In this document: positions 21,914 to 31,689 of the stretch, in pieces | How the letters are laid out: every line of letters starts with the position of its first letter | Numbering within the stretch: position 1 is the first letter of the stretch | From: Bathynomus jamesi | Lineage: Eukaryota; Arthropoda; Malacostraca; Isopoda; Cirolanidae | NCBI GenBank assembly: GCA_023014485.1 | Contig: JAJOZX010003208.1 | Coordinates: 396,001 to 460,000, forward strand | Direction of reading: 5' to 3' | Length of the DNA: 64,000 nt | The notes under the pieces: generated by a model | Database searches by the model: none | What the model was told of the DNA's origin: nothing | Seen by the model: the letters and a program-made list of their open reading frames with translations, nothing else | Program-made: the position numbers and the translations under genes

Positions 21914-24640
21914 ATGCCTAAAGTTAGACCCGCACATAGTGGTGGCAGACTTAAAGCTGCTGAATGGGATGAAGTAGAAATGTTGAGTGACCAACTAAAT
22001 AGAGTTCGGTGCAAATACTGCAGGTGTGTATTTTCGAAAAAAATAGAACGAGTGAAACATCACTTAGATCGATGCAATAAAAAATGGGTACAGGCTCGTG
22101 GTGATGAAGCAGATGAGCTTACAACTACAGCTACATATTGCTTAATATTGTCCATTAATATTGTTTAATATTGTAATACATGTTTTAACTATTAATAATA
22201 CTTATTTACTTATTTATTTATTATTATTATTATTATTAATTTATAACAACTAGCTGCTTATTTTTAATAAGAGCCCAGTAAAGTCTAAAGCTTAAGGGCC
22301 AAATTAAATAAAATAAATAGTCGAGCTTCACAATTATTCATGTCATTGTAAATTGAAAAAAAAAATATTTATTTTATTATTAATAATAAAGGTTATTCTA
22401 TCTATCTACATAGTAAATTAAAATGACTGCGCATAAATATAACTGCTTTGGTACCAACGTGTTTCTTTTGTCAATCAAGAAAGAATATCATCTGTAATAC
22501 ACTTAGACATGGCAGTTTTGAGAGTAGACCCTCTATGAGCAAATCGTATGAAAGCCTGGTTCATGATGACACTACAATTCACAGTAGTGAGACTTTATTC
22601 ACTTCAACCACTTCTGAATCTTCCATACCATTTTTTCATTCTACTCCAGCCAAGAAAACACAAGGTCAGATAATGCCATATGTGGTTAGAACAACTGTAG
22701 ATCAAAAAGAACTAGATTTGCAAATGGCCAGATTTTTCTTTTCAGCAAATATTCCATTTGTAGTTAGAGAATAAAGAATTTATTAAATGGGTCCAAAATT
22801 TAAGACCAGGCTATTGTCCTCCAAGCAGAAAAAAATTATCTGATGATTTGCTAATCAAAGTGAATAATGAAGTACTGGATTCAATGAAAAAAGACTTAGT
22901 CAATGCTACTGTAACTTTAATTCAAGATGGTTGGAGCAATGTGTCAAATGATCCAATAAGTGCCATAGTGTTCACAATGGGTGCAAATCCTTTTTAATAT
23001 CTGCTGTAGATGTTGGAAGTACAGAAAAACATCTGAATATTGTGCTGGTTTAGCACTAGATGCAATAAGAACAACGAAAGAAAGATATGGAAAGATGTAA
23101 GTATTAATAGTTTAAAACAAATGGTAATAGTAAATTGATAACCTAAGTATTGGTATTTAGTTTACATATTTCTAATTCAATACAGGACAGTTTGCCTAAT
23201 AATAATAGAATACCATACATTTAGACTAACACCTAACAAATTTGAGACTTACGTTTTCTGAAAACTCATTTAAAATAGTTTCTTGCCAATCCTTGAAAAT
23301 TTTAGATGAAATTTATAAAATTATTCTTTGTTTTAGGTGTTTGCTGTATGCACAGACAATGAAAATAAAATGGTAAAAATGAAGGAGCTATTGAAAGAAA
23401 AATATCCTAATTTAGTTACTTACGGCTGTTCTGCACATTTAAACTTGGTTGAAAAAGAAGTCACACCTAGAACAGTGCTAAAGCATATAATTGAAGTAAA
23501 TAGATACTTCAGGAATCACCATCAACCTCATGTAAGTATGGTTTTTGGCATTTAGTTTTTCATTTATCATAACACCTAACACACACACAATAGATATCAT
23601 ATTTGTAGACTTAAAATTTAAACCCCATTATGATTTATGCTTACATAACATCAACTAGCATGGTAGTTGAGTGTGAATTATTTCTAAAATTGTAAATCAG
23701 AAGTATATCCGAATGATTTCTTTTTTCTGTTAGGGTGGGTTAATGGGAAAAGGTGGAATGGTTCTTCAGCTCCCAAATGATACAAGATGGAATTCCCAAT
23801 TAGATTGCATCAAAACCTATTTAAGTAATCATGGCCACTATCTTGACATTAGAAGGGAACACCTGGAGGAAATAAATACCAATATTGGAGAGCTCTTGGA
23901 CAATTTAATGATTCACAGAGAAGCTCATAATTTACAGGCTCAACTGCAAATTATTGAAGTAGCATTAGATAAGGTTTGTTACGTTTTAGTAGACATTTAT
24001 GTTAATAGAGTTAATTAGGTATTTTTATGCTTTTCTAGTTCCCTACTACTAAACTTTACTTCAATATTTTTATACTTTCTAGATGAAAAGAGAGAACACA
24101 ACATTGGCAGATGCTGTTGATATATGGCTTAATGTATTAAAAGAGGAAAAACTAGCTGCATACAAAGATGACATTGCAAACAGATTTGAAAAAGCTTTAG
24201 AACCATGTCACTTTCTTGCATATATTACTTGCCCAAAGTATCAAGGTTGGGTCACTAACTTCAAATTAATTAATTTAAATTCGGCTAACATTTTAAGTTA
24301 GTTTAATTCTATTTTGGAACTTTTTTTTTATTTCAGGAAGGAAATTGAGCAACCTGATGGAGAAAAGTGCAGAGGAGTGGCTGAATGAGAGACGTCCAGA
24401 ATTCATGCCAGCTTATTGCTCTTTTAGATTGAAGGACAATAGTATTTTTCCAGGAGATATGTTTAGGGACTCGTTTATCAACAGTATGACAGGGTACAAG
24501 TGGTGGATGTATGTTGAGATGAAGGAAACAAAGGGTCAGAATTTGCCTGCAGGATTTGCAACATTTATTAAAAATTTGCAAAGCTGTGCTGCTAGTTCTG
24601 GTTCTCTTGAAAGATTGATTCTTTAGTACATTTGGTATAG
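21914..24640 (+). pseudogene. hAT transposase gene with introns (BED finger, DUF659-like, hATC)
   Basis: Exon 1 starts MPKVRPAHSGGRLKAAEW and has a BED zinc finger (CKYCRCVF...HLDRCNKKW). Later exons give LQMARFFFSANIPF and VTLIQDGWSNVSNDP (first Asp region), VFAVCTDNENKMVKMKELL and YGCSAHLNLVEKEV, LQLPNDTRWNSQLDCIKTYL, and a C-terminal AASSGSLERL tail of the hAT dimerisation region. Splice-like junctions: GTAAGT near 23097 with TTTTAG at 23337; GTAAGT near 23533 with TGTTAG at 23733; and pairs near 23973/24082 and 24245/24337. Frameshifts occur near 22770 and 22990 and after LERL. Probably inactive. Confidence 0.78.
22253..22410 (+). repeat. Interspersed repeat with (tctа)-type tail, copy 1
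   Basis: Begins near 'agagcccagtaaagtctaaagc', passes 'cgagcttcacaattattc' and ends 'aataaaggttattcta' with a short tail of repeated TCTA. A reverse-complement copy is at 30236-30392. The microsatellite tail suggests retroposition of a short non-coding element. Confidence 0.6.
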
Positions 24641-24770
24641 TGTGGAGCAAGCTAAGAAATAGGCTTGGGGGGAGAGAAGGCGGAGATGCTTGTTAGAATT
24701 CATAAGCATTTAAGATAGAAATAGCTACTTGTGAATAAATAAATAAATATATATATATATATATATATAT

Positions 24771-25127
24771 TCCTCGTTGCTCCTCCTGCCAGTCGCCCCT
24801 CACCGTCTCTCTCATCCTTGTGGAATGCCCCACCCTGTCGTCAGTACGTCGTCGCGCCTTCCCGTTCCTTTCTGATTTCCCCCTCCCCGAACGTTTACGC
24901 CTTATGCTCGCTGAGAGCCCTCTCTTCTCGCTTGACCGTCTTTTCCTCTTCCTCTCCCAATCTCGCATCCTATCTGAGCTTTAGGTGACTTCTCACCTGT
25001 AGTCCGCTGTTCTCCCTTTTCTAGTGCCTTTTCTCCGTCTCCGTTTCTCTTTCTCGCATTCCGCCTCGCCATGATATCCGCTACCATATAGCGGGAAGTG
25101 GCGGTAAACGCCCCAATACAAAAAAAA
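24771..25127 (+). mobile_element. 5'-truncated copy of the I-like LINE
   Basis: Matches the last 0.34 kb (about 38928-39265) of the GC-rich LINE at 32838-39278: the final codons with the CCTTGTGGAATGCCCCACCC segment, the 3' untranslated end with 'tagcgggaagtggcggtaaa', and an A tail. As with the full copy, (TA)n lies directly on both sides. It sits near the 3' end of the hAT transposon, so it is younger than that hAT insertion. Confidence 0.85.
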
Positions 25128-25179
25128 AAAATATATATATATATATATATTTTTTTAATTGGGGTTGTTTAACCTCCTT

Positions 25180-25225
<46 letters not shown>

Positions 25226-25240
25226 ATATATTATTCGTTA
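25128..25240. repeat. (TA)n tracts around a SINE tail
   Basis: Two (TA)n runs enclose 'aattggggttgtttaacctcc' (about 25157-25178), which matches the 3' end of the 5S-headed SINE at 32315-32525 (reverse orientation). A tail-only fragment of that SINE inside a TA array. Confidence 0.6.
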
Positions 25241-25483
25241 GTTTTACTGTACTCTATTTGTGTCTGTAGTCTGGACACCATTTAAAAGGCCAATAAAACT
25301 TAAATGTTTCATAATATTTATTTACACATTGCATAATTTAAGAATTGTTTTATAAGTCAGCTTACTTGAAATAATCAACATGCCAAAGCATTCTAATTAG
25401 CTACAATTGAACAATGTAGCAATCGGAAAAATTTCAATTATTTTTTTTGGGGGTTGGGTTTGGGTTTTTGGGTGCCAACCCTG

Positions 25484-26454
25484 GTTTTTAATCAATAATG
25501 CGTTTCAGTTGTCCGGACCTGCAGCTGAATGTGGTTTCATTTGTCCTATAGCTCTCGCTACATCTTCTGGAGTAAAATCAAAGTCTGTTATGCACCCTTC
25601 TTGCAATTTCTCTTCAAAGAATGCATCTATGTCAGGTATAGCTTTGTCACTTTTTGGGGTACTAAAAACTGATTCATACTGGGCTCTCAATGTTTCAGAT
25701 ATGTGTTTTCGATCGTCGGTTAGTTCATTATTTCTCTTCCTTAAGGCCCCAATAGCGGCGCGCGTTTTTGTTTTTCTTTTCGCATAGCTATAGAAGTATT
25801 TTGGATTTTCCTTTATTGCTTCTATCCCCTTTTCCTCTTCCTTCTGTATGGTCCTCAATCAAGGCTTGTATTTCCCTATCGATACCCTTCAGTTTTTCTT
25901 GTATTACTTTCCTGGCATTATCTCCGCAGTTGGCTAACTTCGCCTCCACTCTCTCTTGTATTACTTTCCTGGCATTATCTCAGCAGTTGGCTAACTTCGC
26001 CTCCACTCTCTCTTTTTTGCGGAATATTCTTCTCTTTTTGCCTCTCTAGCCAGCTCCTCTTTCCTTTTGGCTGTGATTTTGGAGCATATTTTTCTAAAAT
26101 TCTCAGCGTTTTTTCTTCCAAGGTTGTTAGCATTTCTTCAGTTGTTTTATTCTCTAAAACTGTTCTCCACTCTATTTAGGCCATGTGTGATCTGATTGCT
26201 TCCCAATTTATAGTCTTGGAGTTTAAGTTAAAGGCCCCAAATTTGCTTCTTTCCTCAATATGTGTAGCCTATTTATTGTCTTTTAATGTTGTCGTCATAT
26301 TTGTTTATATCTCGATTAAATTGTGGTCTGAGATAATGGTTGGGGTTATTTTTATATCAGCAATGAAGTTCGTGTTATTCATGAATACTAGATCTAGGCA
26401 GTTATTTTGATATTTTCTGTTATCTCCTGCATCAACATAAACTCATTTGTGAGA
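25484..26454 (-). pseudogene. CR1-group LINE, endonuclease-to-RT linker
   Basis: The minus frame 25858-25505 encodes the linker and start of the reverse transcriptase (KENPKYFYSYAKRKTKTRAA, IGQMKPHSAAGPDN). Higher coordinates carry the endonuclease end (DLVFMNNTNFIADIKITP and SDHNLIEI-like after correction). A direct duplication of about 57 bp lies at 25899-26014 (unit 'tattactttcctggcattat'). Confidence 0.65.
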
Positions 26455-26652
26455 ATTGCAAAAACTTTTCTACGTGAAGGTCAAATTATGATGATAAAAA
26501 CCCACTCTAATAGACAAAGTTTATTTCCACAACAGTTTCGATGCCCACTGGCATCCTCTTCGTTTTTCTGTATCCACCCGAAGAGGATGCCAGTGGGCAT
26601 CGAAACTGCTGTGGAAATAAACTCTGTCTATTAGAGTGGGTTTTTATTATCA
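26455..26652. mobile_element. Penelope-like snap-back insertion with hammerhead-like core
   Basis: A 198-bp insertion between exact 12-bp repeats TCATTTGTGAGA (26443-26454, 26653-26664). It contains a near-perfect palindrome, arms 26491-26562 and 26579-26652, with a 16-nt loop. The right arm has CCGAAGA (26578-26584), then a 6-bp stem with tetraloop (586-591 / 596-601), then GAAAC at 26602. This resembles the CUGANGA-stem II-GAAA core of hammerhead ribozymes, but position 4 is C and there is one extra base before the stem. Penelope-like retroelements are known to carry hammerhead motifs and variable-length duplications, so I infer that origin. Confidence 0.55.
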
Positions 26653-26655
26653 TCA

Positions 26656-26997
26656 TTTGTGAGAGCCATCAACATTTTTTTTGCTTGCTCCTGGTCTTCT
26701 CTTGTGCCCCCCTTGTCCTGATGTGTGTGTATATATATATATTCCTGTCCACCTTTTTTTATTTTATAAATGGGAAGTTAGTCTCTGCAGATCATTATAT
26801 TGGGGGATGAAGGGTTTATGGCCTTTATTAGCTTTCTGATGTCATCAATGGCCTCAGAGAGTTTTTCGGTTGGGGTGTTCGGAGGTCTGTAAATGACTAT
26901 TAGTATCACGTTTAGTTTTTCTATTTTCACTGCTAGCAGTTTCACAAAGTTGTTTGATTTACTTATTATCGTCTTTGTCATATGACCTTCATGTACA
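26656..26997 (-). pseudogene. CR1-group LINE endonuclease fragment
   Basis: The minus frame 26981-26778 encodes LAVKIEKLNVILIVIYRPPN, then PSSPNIMICRD. This is the APE-type endonuclease region (IYRPPN and the 'xxIxxGDFN' box, here degraded to ICRD). It continues into QEKTRSKQKK before the snap-back insertion. Confidence 0.65.
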
Positions 26998-27963
26998 TAA
27001 GCACACCGGACAAAAAATTAGTCACCCCTCTCAGAATGTACCTAATAACGTGTGACGGCGCCTCTGACCTTGATAACCGCACGAATCCGGCGAGGCAGAG
27101 ACTCTACGAGGTTGTGCATGTACTGAACATCGATTTGCTGCCACTCGTTCATCAGCCGGTCCCGAAGTTCCGCCAGAGTCCGTGGGTGTCTATTCCTGCG
27201 CTTCACTTTCTGTTTCCAGCCTGAACAACACCTTCGACGCATTCAGGATTAAAGGCTTCATTGGACCTGCGATGTACTCGTCGCCTCCCATCATTGGCGA
27301 ACAAACAAAAACGGGACTCATCGGACCAAATTACACGTTTCCAATCTGCCGCAGTCCAGTTTTTGTGCCTTGAGCCCATTTATAACGTGCCAATTTGTGA
27401 CTTGCTGTTAACAGCGGCCTCTTCCGTGGTACCCTGCTCCAGATGTCCATCGCATGCAGTTCTCGTCGCAATGTCCGTTCGGAAATTGGTCGCTGGAGAA
27501 CCTCATTGGTTTCTTGGAGCAATTGTTCTCTGGTTTGAAAAATATTTGCAGTTACTAGACGAGAAACATGGCGGCGGCCCCTATTGTCGAGAATTGTTTT
27601 CCGGCCACAGTTACGCCGTCGATTGTCAGTTGATTGCGAACTACACCACTCTTTGTAAACTCGCTGGACAGTACGCGTTGACACACCAACAAATTGGGCT
27701 ACTTCAGACATTTTGTGTCCGTGGGCTCTGCCAAACACGATGGCTCCTTTTGCCACTGAGTAACGTCTGCCTCACGACCCATTTTGCAGACTATATCCAA
27801 CACACACTTTGTTCTTCACCACCTCACGAAACAGATCTGATCCTGTGTGCTACGTCACCGCTACTTGTCACTTACCAATGCTACATCAGCGCCCTCTGTG
27901 TGACCTTGAACTTCCTACTATCGGTGCTATTAGGGGTGACTAATTTTTTGTCCGGTGTGCTTA
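26998..27963 (-). mobile_element. Tc1-type transposon, internally deleted
   Basis: Inverted ends AGCACACCGGACAAAAAATT and AATTTTTTGTCCGGTGTGCT (about 29 bp including GTCAC) at TA dinucleotides. At 0.97 kb it lacks the centre of the transposase. It splits the endonuclease of the CR1-group LINE, which resumes at 27964. Confidence 0.88.
27042..27756 (-). pseudogene. Tc1-type transposase lacking its catalytic middle
   Basis: The N-terminal two helix-turn-helix domains are open from MAKGAIVFGRAHGHKMSEV (27756) to DNRRRNCGRKTI and on to SHKLARYKWAQG. After a frameshift comes a WSDESRF-type block (first Asp) near 27300. The sequence then jumps to VEGVVQAGNRKR and the C-terminal end LRDRLMNEWQQIDV...RRIRAVIKVRG. 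The second Asp and the final Asp/Glu block (PPYSPDLNPIE type) are missing, so it cannot transpose itself. Confidence 0.8.
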
Positions 27964-28110
27964 TATAGCACAGCCACCTTTACGTCTCGTAAGGACATGC
28001 CTTGAGTGGATCCTCGCGTTGTGACGACGTCATAATCGTGCTTGTGTGGCGTCATCTTGGTCGTGTTTGTGTTGATGGAACATCGCTAAAGTATTAGAAA
28101 ACGTCTCTGC
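27964..28110 (-). pseudogene. CR1-group LINE, 5' part of endonuclease
   Basis: The minus reading gives a degraded frame with MFHQHKHDQDDATQARL and then RRKGGCAI, the 'GGCxIYV' strand of APE endonucleases, which continues across the Tc1 insertion into 26981. It ends at a (TA)n tract, taken as the LINE's 5' limit. Confidence 0.55.
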
Positions 28111-28140
28111 CACTATATATATATATATACTGTATATATA

Positions 28141-28285
28141 TCACGAAAGTAACATGAATAATATTTATGATGGAAATAACCACGAAGGAAAAAGAAAACG
28201 CGAAATAATGCTCAATCGCTTTTGTCAGTGTTCATCACTGAGGATGTTATTAGACGAAAGTGCTTCGTGGTTATTTTCATCATTA
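28141..28285 (+). mobile_element. Penelope-like end, snap-back copy 2
   Basis: Begins 'tcacgaaagtaacatgaata', has loosely inverted halves around 28230, and carries CTGAGGA (28238-28244), a short stem-loop (gtt attа gac, 28246-28255) and GAAA (28256-28259), followed by 'cttcgtggttatttt'. The same layout occurs at 29062-29245. No coding part is present. Confidence 0.5.
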
Positions 28286-28297
28286 TATATATATATA

Positions 28298-29051
28298 CAG
28301 GGTGGGCCGTAAGTTTCCATACATAGGAAAAATTAAACGTTTGTTTTTATGTTTCAGATACCCTAAGAATATGCGTTTGACGTAAGATCTTGTTTACTGA
28401 TGAAGCAAATTTTTACGTCAATGGAGAGGTTAATCGACAAACATACGTTATTGGAGTAATGCTAACCCTAACTGGCTGAGTCCGACGAAGATGCAAGGTG
28501 CCGGTAAAGTGATGGTGTGGGCCGGGATATGGGGTGACAGAATTATTGGACCAATTTTTGTCAGTGGAAATCTTAATGCCGAAAGGTATCTTAACATGTT
28601 GCAAGAAGAGATTTTCCCATCCCTGCTAAACGAGGAAGGTAACTTCCCAGTTTACTTCCAGCAAGATGGAGCTCCACCTCATTATGGTCTTCACGTGCGT
28701 CGGTATTTGGATCAGCAGTTTCCGGATGCTTGGATTGGTCGGCGTGGTCCTGTGGAGTGGCCTCCCAGATCCCCAGATCTCACCCCCCTTGATTTCTATC
28801 TTTGGGGGCACTTGAAGGCCATGGTGTATCAGGAAAAGATACGAGACATAAATCATCTAAAGGAACGTATCACCAACGCCATTACAAGCATAACGTCAAC
28901 TGTGCTAATGCGTGTTCATCAACAGTGGGGAACACGTATTGAAATGTGTTTTCAAAACAATGGCAACCATGTAGAGCATATTATATAAATAAAAATGGTT
29001 GTCCATAACAAAATGTTTATTTTTCCTATGTATGGAAACACGGCCACCCTG
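28298..29051 (+). mobile_element. Mariner-family element missing its 5' half
   Basis: Inverted ends CAGGGTGGGCCGTAAGTTTC and GAAACACGGCCACCCTG (about 33 bp, sharing CCATACATAGGAAAA inside), flanked by TA in a TA array. Only the C-terminal half of the transposase remains. Confidence 0.85.
28491..28988 (+). CDS. Mariner-family transposase, C-terminal half (open frame)
   Basis: A 165-codon open frame with MVWAGIWGDRIIGPIF, YFQQDGAPPHYGLHVRRYL (second catalytic Asp), WPPRSPDLTPLDFYLWG (third Asp) and the tail RIEMCFQNNGNHVEHII. It belongs to the same protein family as the ORF at 5770-6360, which keeps the opposite half. The DNA-binding domain and first Asp are absent. The frame before 28491 is broken (a decayed FTDEANFYVNGEVN-type stretch lies at about 28390-28440). 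Confidence 0.8.
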   Translation: MQGAGKVMVWAGIWGDRIIGPIFVSGNLNAERYLNMLQEEIFPSLLNEEGNFPVYFQQDGAPPHYGLHVRRYLDQQFPDAWIGRRGPVEWPPRSPDLTPLDFYLWGHLKAMVYQEKIRDINHLKERITNAITSITSTVLMRVHQQWGTRIEMCFQNNGNHVEHII

Positions 29052-29061
29052 TAATATATAT

Positions 29062-29245
29062 ATGAAAATTATTCACGAAAGTAACACGTGAAAAATATTA
29101 TGATGAATAAAACCACGAAGGAAAGGAAACACAAAAAGGTGCTCAAGCGCTTTCGTCTAATGACGTGTTCCTGAGGATGTCATTAGACGAAAGCGCTTGA
29201 GCACCTTTTTGTGTTTCCTTTCCTTCGTGGTTTTATTCATCATAT
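29062..29245 (+). mobile_element. Penelope-like snap-back copy 3 with hammerhead-like core
   Basis: Palindrome with arms 29100-29164 and 29179-29243, essentially perfect, and a 14-nt loop. Across the loop and right arm: CTGAGGA (29171-29177, fits CUGANGA), one extra base, a 3-bp stem with loop (gtc atta gac), then GAAA (29189-29192). Upstream 'tcacgaaagtaacac' matches the start of the copy at 28141. Likely a Penelope-like terminal fragment. Confidence 0.55.
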
Positions 29246-30235
29246 ATATTAATATATATATATATAATATAATTATATATATATATATTTTTTTTAAACC
29301 CCTCCGTCTATGGCCTTGGGCAGTTCGAAGTTGAGGGGGTTCTGGTTAGGTGGCAGCAATGGATTTGTTACTCTGGAGTATCTGGTACCGTATAGGGAAT
29401 CTCAGAAGTTTCTCTTATACTACTTTCTGATTTCTTCTTGTAGTGGATCGGAGGATTCTGTGGAGCTTACTAAATTCTCTGAAGGTTCCCGGTTCTTCTT
29501 GTAACGTATCGGGAAATTATTTTTCTCTATTTAAGACAAAGTTCTCTGAAGAGAGCAATGCTCGAAGGAGAAGAGAAAGATATTCTCTTACTGTAGTTTA
29601 CTGCTAAAATGTTACAGGTAATGCTCAGCCTCTAAGTTAGATCAGACAAATCAATAATAATTTGAAAAATTGTTTGACTATTTATATTGAATTTTTGGTG
29701 ACATCATTATTATTTAATGTTGACCCGTTTTGTTTTTCATCAATAGGCTGAATTATTTTGCAAAAAATTTGAAGATAAGGTAAATATTTTAGCTGTAACA
29801 ATGTCTAAATAGATAAGCAAGATATTTGAAGATGAAGCCATATTTTTATTTTAAACCGCATATTGACAGATCTGACGTTATCATGATCTGACGAGTTAAC
29901 TAAAAGTGAAAATCGAAATATGCATTTTATTATGAATTACAATTAACATGCATATGAGCAAAAATTAAATGGCTAAAATTTAAAATTAAGTGTTAAGCAA
30001 GACATGACTTCATCTTTTACAACGAAGAGAGAATGTATAAAGAAAATGAACATTGCAGAATTTAACAGGATTACATTATGAAGCTAAATCTAAAAAATGA
30101 TTAAGTAAATTAAAAAGAAATAGTTCATCAATTATTCAGCAAAAATGAAATAGAAAATACAAAATTTATCCAAACTCGTGACAGCGTTATGCGAATTTGG
30201 ACTCTATATGTAAAAATGAATATAAGAATATAAAT
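29246..30235. other. Intronic stretch, unrecognised
   Basis: (TA)n to about 29288, then about 300 bp of more mixed sequence (29300-29600) with no clear coding frame or terminal repeat, then AT-rich intron. A (TAGAA)n run ends it at about 30236-30260. Confidence 0.35.
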
Positions 30236-30392
30236 AGAATAGAATAGAATAGAATAGAATAACCTTTATTAATAATAATAAAATAAATATATATATTTTT
30301 TTTCAATTTACAATGACATGAATAATTGTGAAGCTCGACCATTTATTTTATTTAATTTGGCCCTTAAGCTTTAGGCTTTACTGGGCTCTTTT
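30236..30392 (-). repeat. Interspersed repeat, copy 2 (inverted relative to copy 1)
   Basis: Reverse-complement match to 22253-22410, from a (agaat)n tail through 'aacctttattaataataa' and 'gaataattgtgaagctcg' to 'ctttactgggctctt'. Confidence 0.65.
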
Positions 30393-30420
30393 AAATACTC
30401 TCTTAAATACATACAAATAT

Positions 30421-30605
30421 AAGTATTGTGCGAGTACAAGTATTGTGCGAGTACAAGTATTGTGCGAGTACAAGTATTGTGCGAGTACAAGTATTGTGCG
30501 GGTACAAGTATTGTGCGGGTACAAGTATTGTGCGGGTACAAGTATTGTGCGGGTACAAGTATTGTGCGGGTACAAGTATTGTGCGGGTACAAGTATTGTG
30601 CATTG
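30421..30605 (+). repeat. 17-bp minisatellite, about 10.6 copies
   Basis: Unit aagtattgtgcgagtac. The first four units read GCGAG, the next six GCGGG, and the last is partial (ending gtgcattg). The unit has no stop in several frames, so long open frames appear on both strands; these are artefacts. The sharp change from A-type to G-type units shows that the array grew by copying adjacent units. Confidence 0.92.
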
Positions 30606-30690
30606 TTCATTTTTACATACCGGTATATATGTTATGGCCTTTATGTGAAATTGGCCCTTTTGCAAAAAGGCCGATTTCGTATAAGGGCCG

Positions 30691-30691
<1 letters not shown>

Positions 30692-30747
<56 letters not shown>
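30692..30747. repeat. (TA)n microsatellite
   Basis: About 28 TA repeats following a short hairpin ('ggcccttttgcaaaaaggcc'). Confidence 0.9.
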
Positions 30748-30750
<3 letters not shown>

Positions 30751-30759
30751 GCCTACAGA

Positions 30760-31689
30760 TCCCCGATTTGATGTGGCTAAGAAAGTAGGTTTACTGTAAT
30801 TACTGAATAAAATGATATGAATTTAGGGTCACCAATTTGGGCCTACTGCCCAAATAAACAATATTTAATAAGGAGAGAGAAATTACCTTGTTTTTTTTTG
30901 TTTTAGGAAAATAAATCAATTATTTGGTCACAGCGATTAACAGTTCAATAAAGGTATTTATAATGATTAACAGTTATATAACGGCATTTATATTATGCTA
31001 AAGATGACTGAATATTAGCAATAAGAAATGGTTATACAGTCTAATTGTTAAGTAAGTACTGTACAATGATGATAAACACTAATTTAGATAGGCTAATGAT
31101 ATGCCGAGTGAACATAGAAGTAAATAATGAAGCCTATTGATAACAAATAATGCACGTACGGTTGGTACAGTAAATGGATTAGGTCATTAAGAATGAAATA
31201 CATAAAAGGTCGCATGAGCAATGAGATGGAAGAGAAGTAAATTATACGAATGAACATAATAACAGGGTGATACAAAATTACGGCATTGGTACAACACTTG
31301 AATAGGCCTACTGACTACCCCAAATGATGAGTAACTGGAGATTGAAGACCTACGTGAAGGGTTGACCGTATTTGGGTAGTAATGACCTTGGAGACTGTAG
31401 GCCTAGGTGAGGTTTGACCATATTGCGTTTCGCCCGTCGATGATGCCCTTGAAGACTGGCCCGTTGGAATACTTGTTGAACGGGCGCCGATCGAATTGTG
31501 GTGAAGGATGAGTGACGAGCGAAATGGGTTTGTGGCTTGTAGCTTAATATGAGGTTTACGGACCTGGGCCTCGAAAGGTTCTTCTGTAGTCAGGTTGGCC
31601 TTACCGGTGAGAGGATGAAAGTTGACAGCCGCCTACAGCAGTGATGTTCTTTCTTGCAGGATGGAATTGTAGAGTCACCAAGTGTTGCT
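30760..31689. other. Intronic stretch, possible LTR-element leader
   Basis: 30760-31300 is AT-rich with nothing recognised. 31320-31689 is more GC-balanced and, on the minus strand, lies just downstream of a possible LTR and primer-binding site. It may be the leader or gag start of a Gypsy-like element, but no gag motif is visible. Confidence 0.3.

Larger units (their letters stand above)
21594..25483 (+). mobile_element. hAT transposon with exact 8-bp target duplication
   Basis: The ends are CAGGGTTGGCAAAAACC at 21594 and TGCCAACCCTG finishing at 25483. The flanks gtttttaa (21586-21593 and 25484-25491) are an exact 8-bp duplication. The 3.9-kb element carries a + strand transposase gene in exons with GT..AG introns, and was later hit by a short interspersed repeat (22253-22410), a truncated I-like LINE (24771-25127) and a SINE tail. 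Confidence 0.88.
20045..28110 (-). mobile_element. CR1/Jockey-group LINE, split by three insertions
   Basis: A non-LTR retrotransposon read on the minus strand from about 28110 (beside a TA array) to 20045. Its parts lie at 27964-28110, 26656-26997, 25484-26454 and 20045-21593. Between them sit a Tc1-type element (26998-27963), a Penelope-like snap-back (26455-26652) and a hAT (21594-25483). Each insertion has a target duplication and the LINE reads on at the other side. It contains an endonuclease, a reverse transcriptase and the usual C-terminal tail, all with stops or shifts. Confidence 0.75.

Noticed and set aside
30645..30690. Hairpin 'ggcccttttgcaaaaaggcc' as a terminator or ncRNA
   Set aside because: Short isolated stem beside a (TA)n tract; no further support.
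30371..30788. Long open frames on both strands across the 17-bp minisatellite
   Set aside because: They are a by-product of a stop-free 17-bp unit; repeat periodicity explains them fully.
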